Shown: piece by piece, positions 54,391 to 62,005 of the stretch | How the letters are laid out: each line of letters starts with the position of its first letter | How positions within the stretch are numbered: position 1 is the first letter of the stretch | Assembly: GCA_017516485.1 (NCBI GenBank) | Contig: JAFXCH010000025.1 | Coordinates: 1 to 64,000 of the forward strand | Length of the DNA: 64,000 bases | Direction of reading: 5' to 3' | Source of the DNA: Clostridia bacterium | Lineage (GTDB): Bacteria; Bacillota; Clostridia; Oscillospirales; Acutalibacteraceae | Notes under the pieces: generated by a model | What the model was told of the DNA's origin: nothing | What the model saw: the letters and a program-made list of their open reading frames with translations, nothing else | Databases searched by the model: none | Translations under genes and position numbers: made by a program

Positions 54391-54428
54391 CAAAAAAAAC
54401 GGTCACCCGTGTAGGTGACCGTTTTTAT
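54391..54428. terminator. Bidirectional terminator
   Basis: AAACGGTCACC/GGTGACCGTTT with A/T runs on both sides. On the minus strand it ends the MerR-like gene; on the plus strand it would have ended the lost manA copy. Confidence 0.85.
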
Positions 54429-54437
54429 TGTATTAAG

Positions 54438-54462
54438 ATTCTTCGCTACGCTCAGAATGACA
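54438..54462. repeat. Short dispersed repeat TTCTTCGCTACGCTCAGAATGAC
   Basis: The sequence between the terminator and the MerR-like gene stop matches a short motif I recall as a recurrent intergenic repeat in many Firmicutes genomes. Only one copy is present here. Confidence 0.35.
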
Positions 54463-54473
54463 AAGCCTACAGC

Positions 54474-55688
54474 TTACCAATCCATGGACAAATAATATGG
54501 ACTGTACTCACTATAACCGATATTAGCCGAATACATATATCTGACAGTTAACGAATTTTCATTGTAAGCAAAAGCTAAAACATTATAATATCCTTCTTTC
54601 GCTTCTTCCGCTTCGTTGCCTATATAATAACAAATTATCCAGTTGCCTTTTTTCACAGTTTCAACTGCACTACTTTGCTTCAGCTTAACTTCTTCTAAAA
54701 ACTCTTTACGCGGCAGCTGCCATTGAGCAAATATATCCGAAACATCATCCAGCGATTCCATATTATGATAATAATATACGGTTGACGGTTTGTATTTATC
54801 TTTAAATAATCCGTTATACATAACTTGTGATTCAGGTATTTCAGACGGAAAAACTTTCAGAATTTCTTCTTTCTCAACCGACCCGTAATAACTGCCGAGC
54901 GACATATAATCATTAGGGTCAGTAGTATATTCCTGAGTATGCATAGCAAGCATTAAAGCTAAAGACGAACCTCCCATAGCTGCGAAAACGGCAAAAGTAT
55001 TGATACTAAACAGTATTCTTGACAAATGTTTTCTTATTCTCTGCTTCTTTTCAGATACAAATTTCGGTCTGTTTATAAGCAGCATCACAAGTGACAAAAC
55101 AATTATGATAAACCATCCGCTGAAAAGATGTATATACATCATAATTGTTTCAAAATCAAAGACAAGGTTTTTATGCCCCACACACCGCAGCAAAATAAGA
55201 GTTGTCATAATTATAAGAGGTGCAATAATTCCGATTATAGCAATCGCTATATAATCCTCCCTGCGGCGTTTTTCTGCTTTCGGAAGCTGCAAATCTTCTT
55301 TGGGCACCTGTTTATTTTCTGCGGCTGAAGATAACTGTAAACAAAGGCTTTCCATTGTGATTTTCGTGTCTAAAGGAATATTTTTAAGCTGCTCCAAAAC
55401 AAGCGTATCACTTTCGATATTCTCCTGCTTTTGCTGTATGAACGCTTCTATTATTGTCTTTGCATTTTCACCGCCCTGAGATATCTCTTTTATATCAGGT
55501 ATCGAAAATCCGATTTTACGAAGCAGAGCAATATTCTTAAGCCGGTCAATATCCGACTGCGAAAATTCTATGTTTTTTCTTCCGCTGTAGTTTTCCTCGA
55601 TATCGGGTGCTATCAACCCGTTATCGATATACAATCGCACGGCACGGTCCGTAAGCCCTGTCTGAGCCAGAACTTCCTTCATTTTCAT
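54474..55688 (-). CDS. Membrane-anchored MerR-family regulator
   Basis: A 404-residue protein. Residues 3-70 are a MerR winged helix domain (MKEVLAQTGLTDRAVRLYIDNGLIAP), followed by a dimerisation coiled coil (75-115), three membrane helices (about 146-168, 183-206, 226-251), and a C-terminal domain of about 150 residues rich in Tyr that should face outside. MerR proteins usually are soluble, so this looks like a one-component transmembrane sensor. GGAGGCTTGAAGCCTT precedes the ATG. Its promoter has the long 19-base spacer and dyad expected for MerR control, so it probably regulates itself. Signal unknown. Confidence 0.85.
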   Translation of the reverse strand: MKMKEVLAQTGLTDRAVRLYIDNGLIAPDIEENYSGRKNIEFSQSDIDRLKNIALLRKIGFSIPDIKEISQGGENAKTIIEAFIQQKQENIESDTLVLEQLKNIPLDTKITMESLCLQLSSAAENKQVPKEDLQLPKAEKRRREDYIAIAIIGIIAPLIIMTTLILLRCVGHKNLVFDFETIMMYIHLFSGWFIIIVLSLVMLLINRPKFVSEKKQRIRKHLSRILFSINTFAVFAAMGGSSLALMLAMHTQEYTTDPNDYMSLGSYYGSVEKEEILKVFPSEIPESQVMYNGLFKDKYKPSTVYYYHNMESLDDVSDIFAQWQLPRKEFLEEVKLKQSSAVETVKKGNWIICYYIGNEAEEAKEGYYNVLAFAYNENSLTVRYMYSANIGYSEYSPYYLSMDW

Positions 55689-55714
55689 AAGGCTTCAAGC
55701 CTCCTTTCGTGCCG

Positions 55715-55745
55715 ATTATACCGATTTACCTAAGGTAAATGTCAA
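55715..55745 (-). promoter_or_regulatory. MerR-type promoter with 19-bp spacer and operator dyad
   Basis: Minus strand TTGACA, 19 bases, TATAAT. The spacer and last -35 base contain the palindrome ATTTACCT-A-AGGTAAAT (55724-55740), the usual place for a MerR dimer, which twists an over-long spacer to activate. Confidence 0.85.
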
Positions 55746-55764
55746 GCAAAAATTAAAATAATTA

Positions 55765-56451
55765 TCACTTATATAACTCTGCCATATCCTCTTCTTCGAA
55801 GTTATTTGCTTTGCGGTAGAGGAAGGCGGATTTTTCCTGCTCGTGTTTTACAATCTTTATTTCACCGTCAACAAAGCTGACGCAGACATCGTTATCAATA
55901 CCCATTCCGTCGGGGCCGTTGAGCTTTTTGATTTCGTCCTTGAAACGGTGCCAATACTCGGACTCAAAGTGAGGACAGTTGCAATAAGGCAGAAGACCTA
56001 CGCAGTCGATAAACGCGAATTCGCCGCCCTCGAGGCAATCGTCCCAGCCCATATCAAACCAACACATAGCACCTGAGCTTAAGCCCGAAAGGATAATCCC
56101 CTTCTCATATGCTTCACGGAAAATCTGAGTTGCACCCGTTTTATTCCACGTATCCATAAGGAATTTGAGGTTGCCGCCGTCGACATAAACAATATCACTG
56201 CCGAGAATTTTCTCTCTTATTTCGTCATATGCAAGGCTTTCATCGGTAAGGTAAAGTCCCTCACCCGTACAGCCGTATTTTGCAAAGGCATCGATAAAGG
56301 TTTGTGTATCATCGTGAGAATCGAAGCTCGCAGTAGGAAGAAAAAGCATCTTCGGATGCTCCTTATCACAAAGCGAACAGATATGCTCAATCATAGTCCA
56401 GATTTCACCGTATTCAAAGCTTCCGCCGCCTATTGCCACAATCTTACCCAT
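55765..56451 (-). CDS. Peptidase S51 (dipeptidase E-like)
   Basis: A 228-residue serine peptidase of the S51 family, which includes aspartyl dipeptidase PepE and cyanophycinase. The fold is visible: IVAIGGGSFEYGE at the start, VDGGNLKFL, and the nucleophile Ser in GLSSGAMCWF with CPHFESE later carrying the His. AGGAGAAATATAA precedes the ATG. Substrate unknown. Its end is the parent of the 35-base identical segment at 54077-54111. Confidence 0.87.
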   Translation of the reverse strand: MGKIVAIGGGSFEYGEIWTMIEHICSLCDKEHPKMLFLPTASFDSHDDTQTFIDAFAKYGCTGEGLYLTDESLAYDEIREKILGSDIVYVDGGNLKFLMDTWNKTGATQIFREAYEKGIILSGLSSGAMCWFDMGWDDCLEGGEFAFIDCVGLLPYCNCPHFESEYWHRFKDEIKKLNGPDGMGIDNDVCVSFVDGEIKIVKHEQEKSAFLYRKANNFEEEDMAELYK

Positions 56452-56474
56452 TTATATTTCTCCTTTATATTATT

Positions 56475-56849
56475 TCACCTCGGCTCCCTCTGATTAGGGA
56501 GAGATTTCTTAACATATAAATCTACATATTCACATACACCGTTGAAATTACGGTCAATATCCAAATTGCAAATTCTTATTACTTTTAAATTCATACTTGC
56601 CAACTCGTCGGTACGAATTTTATCTTTTTCAGCTTGCTCTACAGTATAATGTCCACCGCCGTCAAGCTCAACAACCAGCCTTGCCTTAGCACAGTAAAAA
56701 TCCACTATATAATTGCCGATTGCCTTCTGTCGCTGAAAGCGTACAGGATAATTTCGCAGAAATTGATACCATAGTTTTCTTTCCCACGGAGTCATATTTT
56801 TTCTTAAAGATTTTGCAAGAGGGATGTTGGATTTATTGTAATCTTTCAT
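56475..56849 (-). CDS. DUF559 protein (Vsr-like nuclease fold)
   Basis: A 124-residue protein made of one DUF559 domain, related to very-short-patch-repair and restriction-endonuclease-like folds. Visible are LRKNMTPWERKLWYQFLRNYPVRFQRQKAIGNYIVDFYCAKARLVVELDGGGH, with the acidic residues of the nuclease fold (Asp in IVDFYC, Glu and Asp in VVELDGGGH), and QAEKDKIRTDELASMNLKVIRI. Its ribosome site (GGAGGGAGAGAAAA) is provided by the repeat upstream, and its last residues (SLPNQREPR) are encoded by an inverted repeat copy. Whether it acts on DNA is unknown. Confidence 0.88.
   Translation of the reverse strand: MKDYNKSNIPLAKSLRKNMTPWERKLWYQFLRNYPVRFQRQKAIGNYIVDFYCAKARLVVELDGGGHYTVEQAEKDKIRTDELASMNLKVIRICNLDIDRNFNGVCEYVDLYVKKSLPNQREPR
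56482..56504 (+). repeat. Truncated copy of the CTCCCTC hairpin repeat
   Basis: GGCTCCCTCTGATTAGGGAGAGA: head hairpin of the family, inside the 3' end of the DUF559 gene, in opposite orientation to the copy at 56854-56906. Confidence 0.8.
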
Positions 56850-56853
56850 TTTT

Positions 56854-56906
56854 CTCTCCCTCCGTCAAAACCTATGGTTTTGCCACCTCCCTCGTCAGAG
56901 GGAGGT
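56854..56906 (-). repeat. Complete copy of the CTCCCTC hairpin repeat
   Basis: On the minus strand: CCTCCCTCTGACGAGGGAGG, second hairpin CAAAACC-ATA-GGTTTTG, then GACGGAGGGAGAG. The tail doubles as the ribosome site of the DUF559 gene, whose ATG begins 5 bases further on. Confidence 0.85.
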
Positions 56907-56997
56907 TTGTTTAGTGCATCTTAAATATATCATTTTAGCAAAAATTTTTCAAGTCAAATCATAGCCACCAATCATATATCACTGTTAATCTGTCCAA

Positions 56998-57043
56998 GCT
57001 CCCTCTGACGAGGGAGCTGTCAGCAAAGCTGACTGAGGGAGAG
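56998..57043 (+). repeat. Complete copy of the CTCCCTC hairpin repeat
   Basis: GCTCCCTCTGACGAGGGAGC, second hairpin GTCAGC-AAA-GCTGAC, then TGAGGGAGAG. In the gap between the DUF559 gene and rubrerythrin, with no gene of its own. Confidence 0.88.
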
Positions 57044-57136
57044 ACAATAACCATTATCACCTGATAAAATACATATGAATATATAAAGCAAACAAAACCT
57101 ATACTAACCTTAACCAAAACGAAAAGGAGAAGTGAA

Positions 57137-57676
57137 ATGGAACTCAAGAATTCAAAGACGATGAACAATTTACTTGCCGCATTTGCAGGCGAAAGTCAGG
57201 CACACACAAAGTATTTATACTACGCGGCAAAGGCTAAAGAAAACGGATTTGAGCAGATTGCGGCAATATTTGAAGAGACGGCAAAAAACGAAAAAGAGCA
57301 CGCTGAGATATGGTTCAAGCTGATCAACGGCGGCAAGATGCCCGAAACTCTTAACAACCTCACAGATGCCGCCGCGGGCGAAAACTACGAATGGACGGAT
57401 ATGTACGCAGGTTTTGCCAAGACCGCAAGAGAAGAAGGATTTGAGCAGATTGCATTCCTGTTTGAAAGCGTAGCAAAGATTGAAAAAGAGCACGAAGAGA
57501 GATACCGCAAGCTGATTGGCAACATCAACGACGGACTTGTATTCAGCCGTGACGGCGACACAATATGGCAATGCCGTAACTGTGGGCATATTTTTATCGG
57601 CAAATCTGCTCCCGGAGTCTGTCCGGTATGTTCACACGAAAAAGCATATTTCCAGATAAAGCCCGAAAACTATTAA
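57137..57676 (+). CDS. rbr: Rubrerythrin
   Basis: A peroxide-reducing non-haem iron protein of anaerobes. The 179-residue product has the ferritin-like diiron domain ([32 protein letters not shown], then [24 protein letters not shown]) and a C-terminal rubredoxin-like site [22 protein letters not shown]. The order is standard. AAAAGGAGAAGTGAA precedes the ATG. It is monocistronic and followed by a hairpin and a good terminator. Confidence 0.97.
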   Translation: MELKNSKTMNNLLAAFAGESQAHTKYLYYAAKAKENGFEQIAAIFEETAKNEKEHAEIWFKLINGGKMPETLNNLTDAAAGENYEWTDMYAGFAKTAREEGFEQIAFLFESVAKIEKEHEERYRKLIGNINDGLVFSRDGDTIWQCRNCGHIFIGKSAPGVCPVCSHEKAYFQIKPENY

Positions 57677-57683
57677 AAAATAA

Positions 57684-57708
57684 AGCTGTAACTTTTTAAG
57701 TTACAGCT
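57684..57708 (-). terminator. Hairpin with minus-strand T-run
   Basis: AGCTGTAACTT/AAGTTACAGCT (11 bp, 3-base loop). The T-run (TTTATTTTTT) is on the minus strand, so it may stop transcripts coming from the kinase gene at 57941. Confidence 0.6.
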
Positions 57709-57934
57709 CAGACTGTCGATAAAGTCGCCGAGAACACGCACAAGAAAAAACAAGGAACTTTTTCAATACAAAACAAGAAAAAATCAGGAGGATTAATAAG
57801 CAAATCTTCCTGATTTTCGTTTTTATTGTATTAAATATTGTGCGTTTGCCGTGTTTTCGCCCTCTCGCGGTACCTTTGTACAGCTTCAGGGCAAAGAACA
57901 CGGCATCTCGTCATCTTTCTCGAAGTCTGACAGC
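57706..57934. repeat. Cloverleaf-like repeat element, about 229 bp
   Basis: Imperfect inverted ends (57706-57733, AGACTGTCGATAAAG...CGAGA, against 57906-57934). Inside are two hairpins, the terminator 57781-57816 and a long one, 57847-57905 (TGCCGTGTT/AACACGGCA, centre GGTAC-CTTT-GTAC). The shape and the core match the 50741 element; the stem sequence differs. Confidence 0.6.
57781..57825 (+). terminator. Rho-independent terminator
   Basis: A 12-bp stem AAATCAGGAGGA/TCTTCCTGATTT (one G-T pair), then TCGTTTTTATT. It is the best candidate for ending the rubrerythrin transcript. Confidence 0.8.
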
Positions 57935-57940
57935 TTGCTT

Positions 57941-59059
57941 TTATTTAAGATTTGAATAAATTGACTGAGTAACAGAAAGCATCTCAACATAGAGGTTTTC
58001 TATCTCTTCAATAAGTTTAATCTGTGTACGGCAGCGGTCAAGATTATGTTCAGGACGGCTGATTCTAAAATAAACATCACCGTTGAGATAATCGGTAAGG
58101 AAACGAATACCGCACTCAAGTGTCATCAGCTTACATGAGAAAGGCAGATAATAAACCTCGGTTTCTGTCAGGCTGTCACCTGCAGCGGAAAGGTAACCTT
58201 CTGTATAACTTCTGTAAAAGTCCATATTGAATTTAACCTTTGAAAGATCTTTTTCATCCTCTGCGGCTGTGTTACCTGCAAAACGGAGACTGTCGCCAAA
58301 ATCGTAAAGAGAAAGGCCCGGCATAACAGTATCAAGGTCGATAACACAAATACCTTCACCTGTCTTCTTATCAAAAAGAACATTATTGAGCTTGGTATCG
58401 TTATGGGTTACTCTTATTGGAAGCTCGCCTTTTTCGAGCAGGTCAAGCAGCACAGAGCAATCCTTCTTACGATTGACAAAAAACTCAATTTCCTTCTGAA
58501 CACCTGATGCTCTGCCGACCTTATCAGCCTTTACAGCCGCCTCAAAATCGGCATAACGTGAAACGGTGTTGTGGAAATTGGGAATAGTTTCGGCAAGAGT
58601 TTCTGCAGGATAATCTGCAAGCAACTTCTGGAAATTGCCGAAAGCCTTACCTGCTTTACGACAGATTTCGGTGTTATCGGGGAAGTTATAGCTTGTAGTA
58701 TTGATTATGTAATTAATTACACGCCAATATCTGCCATCTTTATCAAGATAATAAGGCTTACCGTCGTTAGTATAATAAACTTTTATTGACTCGCGCTTAG
58801 GATTACCGCCTGCCTCTTTTACCTTTTTACGAACGAAATCAGTTACACCGACATAGTTTGCCATAAGCACATCGGGATCTTTGAATACGGCAGTATTTAT
58901 CTGCTGAAGAATATAGCACTTTTCTGTACCGTCGTTATCAAAGCGAAGCAGATAAGTATTGTTTATATGGCCGTTATTAAGCGTAGTAAAATCGTAGTAT
59001 TCACCCTTGAAGGTATAATTAGCTCTGATTTCATCAAGATTAAAAAGATTGGTTATCAT
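57941..59059 (-). CDS. APH-family sugar kinase (NahK-like)
   Basis: A 372-residue member of the aminoglycoside phosphotransferase fold. The catalytic motif is RVTHNDTKLNNVLFD and the metal motif is VIDLDTVMPG, both close to N-acetylhexosamine 1-kinase (NahK) of the bifidobacterial lacto-N-biose pathway. So I favour phosphorylation of an amino sugar or other hexose at C1 rather than antibiotic resistance. AAAGGAAAATACT precedes the ATG. Downstream of it lies a repeat element, and upstream on the same strand are the CBM9-like and ThuA genes, 29 bases away, which fits a sugar-use group. Confidence 0.75.
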   Translation of the reverse strand: MITNLFNLDEIRANYTFKGEYYDFTTLNNGHINNTYLLRFDNDGTEKCYILQQINTAVFKDPDVLMANYVGVTDFVRKKVKEAGGNPKRESIKVYYTNDGKPYYLDKDGRYWRVINYIINTTSYNFPDNTEICRKAGKAFGNFQKLLADYPAETLAETIPNFHNTVSRYADFEAAVKADKVGRASGVQKEIEFFVNRKKDCSVLLDLLEKGELPIRVTHNDTKLNNVLFDKKTGEGICVIDLDTVMPGLSLYDFGDSLRFAGNTAAEDEKDLSKVKFNMDFYRSYTEGYLSAAGDSLTETEVYYLPFSCKLMTLECGIRFLTDYLNGDVYFRISRPEHNLDRCRTQIKLIEEIENLYVEMLSVTQSIYSNLK

Positions 59060-59088
59060 AGTATTTTCCTTTCGTGTGACTGTTTAAA

Positions 59089-59700
59089 TCACTTGTTTTT
59101 GAAAAATATTTTGCCAAAATACTCGGGTCGATGATAGTCGGGATTCGGTGTATCTACAGGAAAAAGAGATGCATAATGAGGCGACGGAGTAAGGTCACCG
59201 CATTTATAGCAGTTTGCTCTGATATATTCGGTATTTGCAACAGAAAAATTCCTGCCGAAAACATCGGATATAAGCTGCTCGGGAATAAACAGCTCAGCTT
59301 TCCAGCCGCACTCGGAAATCTTTGCTTTTACTTTTGGCTCCAAAGACGAAAGCTCACGCAGAAACACTCTGTCATTCCTGCCGCAACCGACAGCACAAAG
59401 GTACGCACCGTTGGGGTTGATTTCAAAGTTTATGTACCTGTCATCATCAACAAAAGGCCTGAAGAAAAACTCCACACAGCTATCGTTCCAGACAGGCTCA
59501 TCTCTGCCGGTAAAAACGGCTTTGGGTGAAGGTTCATCAGCCTCAAAGCACACTAAAACACCTGCCTGCGAAACTCCGCAAACAGCTACTCTGCAGCTGT
59601 AAAAAGCAGGATATTCATCTTGCCAGAGATGACAGCCTAAAGCCGAAAAATCAAGCTCTGCCGTTTCGGGATATAAAGAGTAGATATATGCTTCTTTCAT
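59089..59700 (-). CDS. CBM9-like carbohydrate-binding protein
   Basis: A 203-residue protein with a family-9 carbohydrate-binding-like beta sandwich: WQDEYPAFYSCRVAVCGVSQAGVLVCFEADEPSP, WNDSCVEFFFRPFVDDDRYINFEINPNGA, and YIRANCYKCGDLTPSPHYASLFPVDTPNPDYHRPEYFGKIFF. No signal peptide is seen, so it is probably cytoplasmic and catalytically silent. I use ATG 59700, which overlaps the ThuA stop (ATGA) and has GAGGCG upstream; a longer open frame to 59775 has no support. Confidence 0.75.
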   Translation of the reverse strand: MKEAYIYSLYPETAELDFSALGCHLWQDEYPAFYSCRVAVCGVSQAGVLVCFEADEPSPKAVFTGRDEPVWNDSCVEFFFRPFVDDDRYINFEINPNGAYLCAVGCGRNDRVFLRELSSLEPKVKAKISECGWKAELFIPEQLISDVFGRNFSVANTEYIRANCYKCGDLTPSPHYASLFPVDTPNPDYHRPEYFGKIFFKNK

Positions 59701-60419
59701 ATATTGAGCGCCTCTTCGGGAGACGGAGTATGCGGGCACTCGATTGAAGGCTGACGGTAAAGCGGAGCAGCCCAATAAACAGCATTACTGATAATGCGCT
59801 GTACCTCGGGAATAAAGTATGTAGGATTGCTCTCGTGACCGGGCTGGAAATAGAACACCTTGCCGAGGCCTTTGTTCCAGCAACAACCTGAACGGAAAAC
59901 CTCGCCACCCTTGAACCAGCCGAGGAAAACGAGTTCGTCGGGAGTCGGGATATCGAAACGCTCACCGTACATTTCCTCTTCGGGAATTTCAAAATAATCG
60001 CCTATACCCTGTGCAATCGGATGAGACGGCATAATGTTCCATACACGCTCGCGGTCGCCCTCACGCCAGCAGAGTGAACAGGTTGTGCCCATAAGTCTGC
60101 GGAAGGGCTTGGAAAAATGAGCAGAATGAAGAGCAATAAAGCCCATACCGCACATTACCTGATTGTAAACCATTTCAGAAATTTCATCGGGTACTTTTTC
60201 GTGTGCACAGTGACCCCACCAGATAAGAACATCCGTATCACGGAGCACTTCCTCTGTAATATCGTTTACGGTGCTGAGTGTTACGGTTTTAACCTCAATA
60301 TTTTCGTCTGCACCAAGGAAATCTGCAATACAGCCGTGAATACCTTTGGGATATACCGCGGCAATGCTTTCATCCTCAAGCTCGTGTACATATTCGTTAT
60401 AAACAGTTACTTTTATCAT
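59697..60419 (-). CDS. ThuA-domain protein
   Basis: A 240-residue ThuA-like protein (glutamine-amidotransferase-like fold; trehalose utilisation in Sinorhizobium). Features: LIWWGHCAHEKVPDEI, GMGFIALHSAHFSKPFRRLMGT, PSHPIAQGI and VFYFQPGHESNPTYF. The biochemical role of the family is unsettled; sugar conversion is implied by neighbours. GAAAGGTGTTTGTGTT precedes the ATG. First gene of a three-gene minus operon with its own promoter. Confidence 0.87.
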   Translation of the reverse strand: MIKVTVYNEYVHELEDESIAAVYPKGIHGCIADFLGADENIEVKTVTLSTVNDITEEVLRDTDVLIWWGHCAHEKVPDEISEMVYNQVMCGMGFIALHSAHFSKPFRRLMGTTCSLCWREGDRERVWNIMPSHPIAQGIGDYFEIPEEEMYGERFDIPTPDELVFLGWFKGGEVFRSGCCWNKGLGKVFYFQPGHESNPTYFIPEVQRIISNAVYWAAPLYRQPSIECPHTPSPEEALNI

Positions 60420-60456
60420 AACACAAACACCTTTCTGTTATTTTACCTTATTCTGT

Positions 60457-60485
60457 ATTTTACTTTATATTTGCGAATTAGTCAA
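60457..60485 (-). promoter_or_regulatory. SigA-type promoter of the ThuA operon
   Basis: Minus strand TTGACT, 17 bases, TAAAAT, the same pair of boxes as at proS. Confidence 0.7.
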
Positions 60486-60500
60486 TAAGTAATATAATTA

Positions 60501-60526
60501 AAAAGAGGCAGGCTATGCCTCTTTTC
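60501..60526 (-). terminator. Rho-independent terminator of the deacetylase gene
   Basis: AGAGGCA/TGCCTCT with TTTTTAATT following on the minus strand, just past the stop at 60530. Confidence 0.8.
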
Positions 60527-60529
60527 TGT

Positions 60530-61624
60530 TTATTTCGGCAGCTGAGTAAGAGGCTTGAATACATAGCCCTGAGCCAGTGCATAGTCGATAATATCACCGA
60601 GTGCCGCCGCATTGTCTGCAGAAACGGAGTGGAGCAGAATTATCGCACCGGGATGAAGCCTTGCAGTTACGGTGTTGAAAGCGTAATCCTTGCCTTTCTG
60701 TGCGGAAGTATCCCAATCGGAATAGGCAAGCGACCAGAAAACGCTCTTGTAGCCGAGTGACTGGACAAGGTCGAGTGCACTGTCGCTGTAAGCACCCTCG
60801 GGGAAGCGGAAATAAGGTGAAGAATAGCCGTAATACTTACGCAGATGATTCTCGACCGACTGTATCTCTTCAGTCATTTTTGTGCGGTCAATTTTGCTGA
60901 AATTCGGGTGATTATCGGAGTGGTTACCGACAATGTGACCCTCTTTTATCATACGGGTAATAAGGTCGGGCTTTGCCTTGATATGGTCAAGCGTACAGAA
61001 AAACGCCGCACTGACATTCTTCTCTTTGAGCACATCGAGCACATCGTAGGTGTAGCCGTTTTCATAGCCGCAGTCAAAGGTAAGATAGAGCACTTTTTCG
61101 GTAGATTTCGAATCATAAGTTACGGCATTATAGCCCTTACTGTCAAAATATTTCTGCGAATCAATGCTTATCTGATGAGGCTTTGAATTCTTGGCAACGC
61201 CAAAGCTGTGGTTGATAACCGACGTTGAAAGCCCCCTGCTGTTTGTCGGGTCATTTACACTGAAGGTTACGGGAGGCAAAGGCATATAGCCCGTATACGT
61301 GCCTGCTGAAGGGTCAGGTGCACCCGTAATATTTTCTGCTCTGAAGCTCGGATTTGTATAAGTCGGTCGGGGCTTTGTAACCTGAGGCTTTGCAGTAGTC
61401 GGCGGCACAGTTGCAGGCGGAACAGTTGTTGCTGTAGTAGGTGCAACTGTTACGGCTGTCGGTTTATTTACCCCTGCCGTTGTGCCGACACTTTCGCCCT
61501 TTGTCTGTGCCTGAGTTTCACCGGCACCTTCGGTACCGAAAAGCAGATCTTTATTAAGTGCAAATACGCCGACAGCAATAGTCAGCAAAAGCACACAAGT
61601 GACTATAAGTGAATACTTTTTCAT
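60530..61624 (-). CDS. Polysaccharide deacetylase, PdaA-like
   Basis: A 364-residue secreted or membrane-anchored NodB-family deacetylase. Residues 4-22 are a hydrophobic signal/anchor, residues 35-90 a Thr/Pro-rich linker, then the NodB domain with LTFDCGYENGYTYDVLDVL (the PdaA variant of the metal motif), HIVGNHSDNHPNF, YFRFPEGAYSD and ILLHSV. PdaA removes N-acetyl groups for muramic-delta-lactam of the spore cortex, and TFDCGYENG supports that group. I start it at ATG 61624, after AAGGAGAAAAGCT. A 7-bp hairpin (61647-61665) lies in the leader. Confidence 0.88.
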   Translation of the reverse strand: MKKYSLIVTCVLLLTIAVGVFALNKDLLFGTEGAGETQAQTKGESVGTTAGVNKPTAVTVAPTTATTVPPATVPPTTAKPQVTKPRPTYTNPSFRAENITGAPDPSAGTYTGYMPLPPVTFSVNDPTNSRGLSTSVINHSFGVAKNSKPHQISIDSQKYFDSKGYNAVTYDSKSTEKVLYLTFDCGYENGYTYDVLDVLKEKNVSAAFFCTLDHIKAKPDLITRMIKEGHIVGNHSDNHPNFSKIDRTKMTEEIQSVENHLRKYYGYSSPYFRFPEGAYSDSALDLVQSLGYKSVFWSLAYSDWDTSAQKGKDYAFNTVTARLHPGAIILLHSVSADNAAALGDIIDYALAQGYVFKPLTQLPK

Positions 61625-61722
61625 ATAGCTTTTCTCCTTATATGTTAGCGGCAATACGTGCCGCTTATCGGTATTATACTACAATTTTTTCAATAATGCC
61701 ACAAATTTCTCAGCAAAGGAAA

Positions 61723-61896
61723 TTATTTCATAAAATCCTGAACACAGTCCATGACCGATCCGAAAGTTTTCATAGCTTTCATGGCATTTTTTCTGGTCTG
61801 CTTCTTAAGAGATGGGCTCATCATTGCCGAACCTATTGCGGCAACTGCACCGCCCGCAATCATACCCAGAGCAACCTTTGACGCTGTTGATTTCAT
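61723..61896 (-). CDS. Small YtxH-like membrane protein (57 aa)
   Basis: A 57-residue protein. Residues 8-26 (ALGMIAGGAVAAIGSAMM) form a glycine-rich membrane helix, and the rest is basic and helical (KKQTRKNAMKAMKTFGSVMDCVQDFMK). It resembles small YtxH/glycine-zipper proteins, but the match is loose. GAGGTGATAAAA precedes the ATG. Located 98 bases upstream of the deacetylase gene on the same strand. Function unknown. Confidence 0.65.
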   Translation of the reverse strand: MKSTASKVALGMIAGGAVAAIGSAMMSPSLKKQTRKNAMKAMKTFGSVMDCVQDFMK

Positions 61897-62005
61897 TTTT
61901 ATCACCTCACAAAACTTTAAGAATTGATATTATTTTTAGCTTTTTGATGCGATAAAAACGGGTGAAGTTAATGGAAGAAAAGCTTGATATAACCTATAGC
62001 TTTGT

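Noticed and set aside
56482..56906. The DUF559 unit as a classical insertion sequence
   Set aside because: There is no transposase domain, and I could not see a clear target-site duplication at the ends. It is kept as a possible new type of element only.
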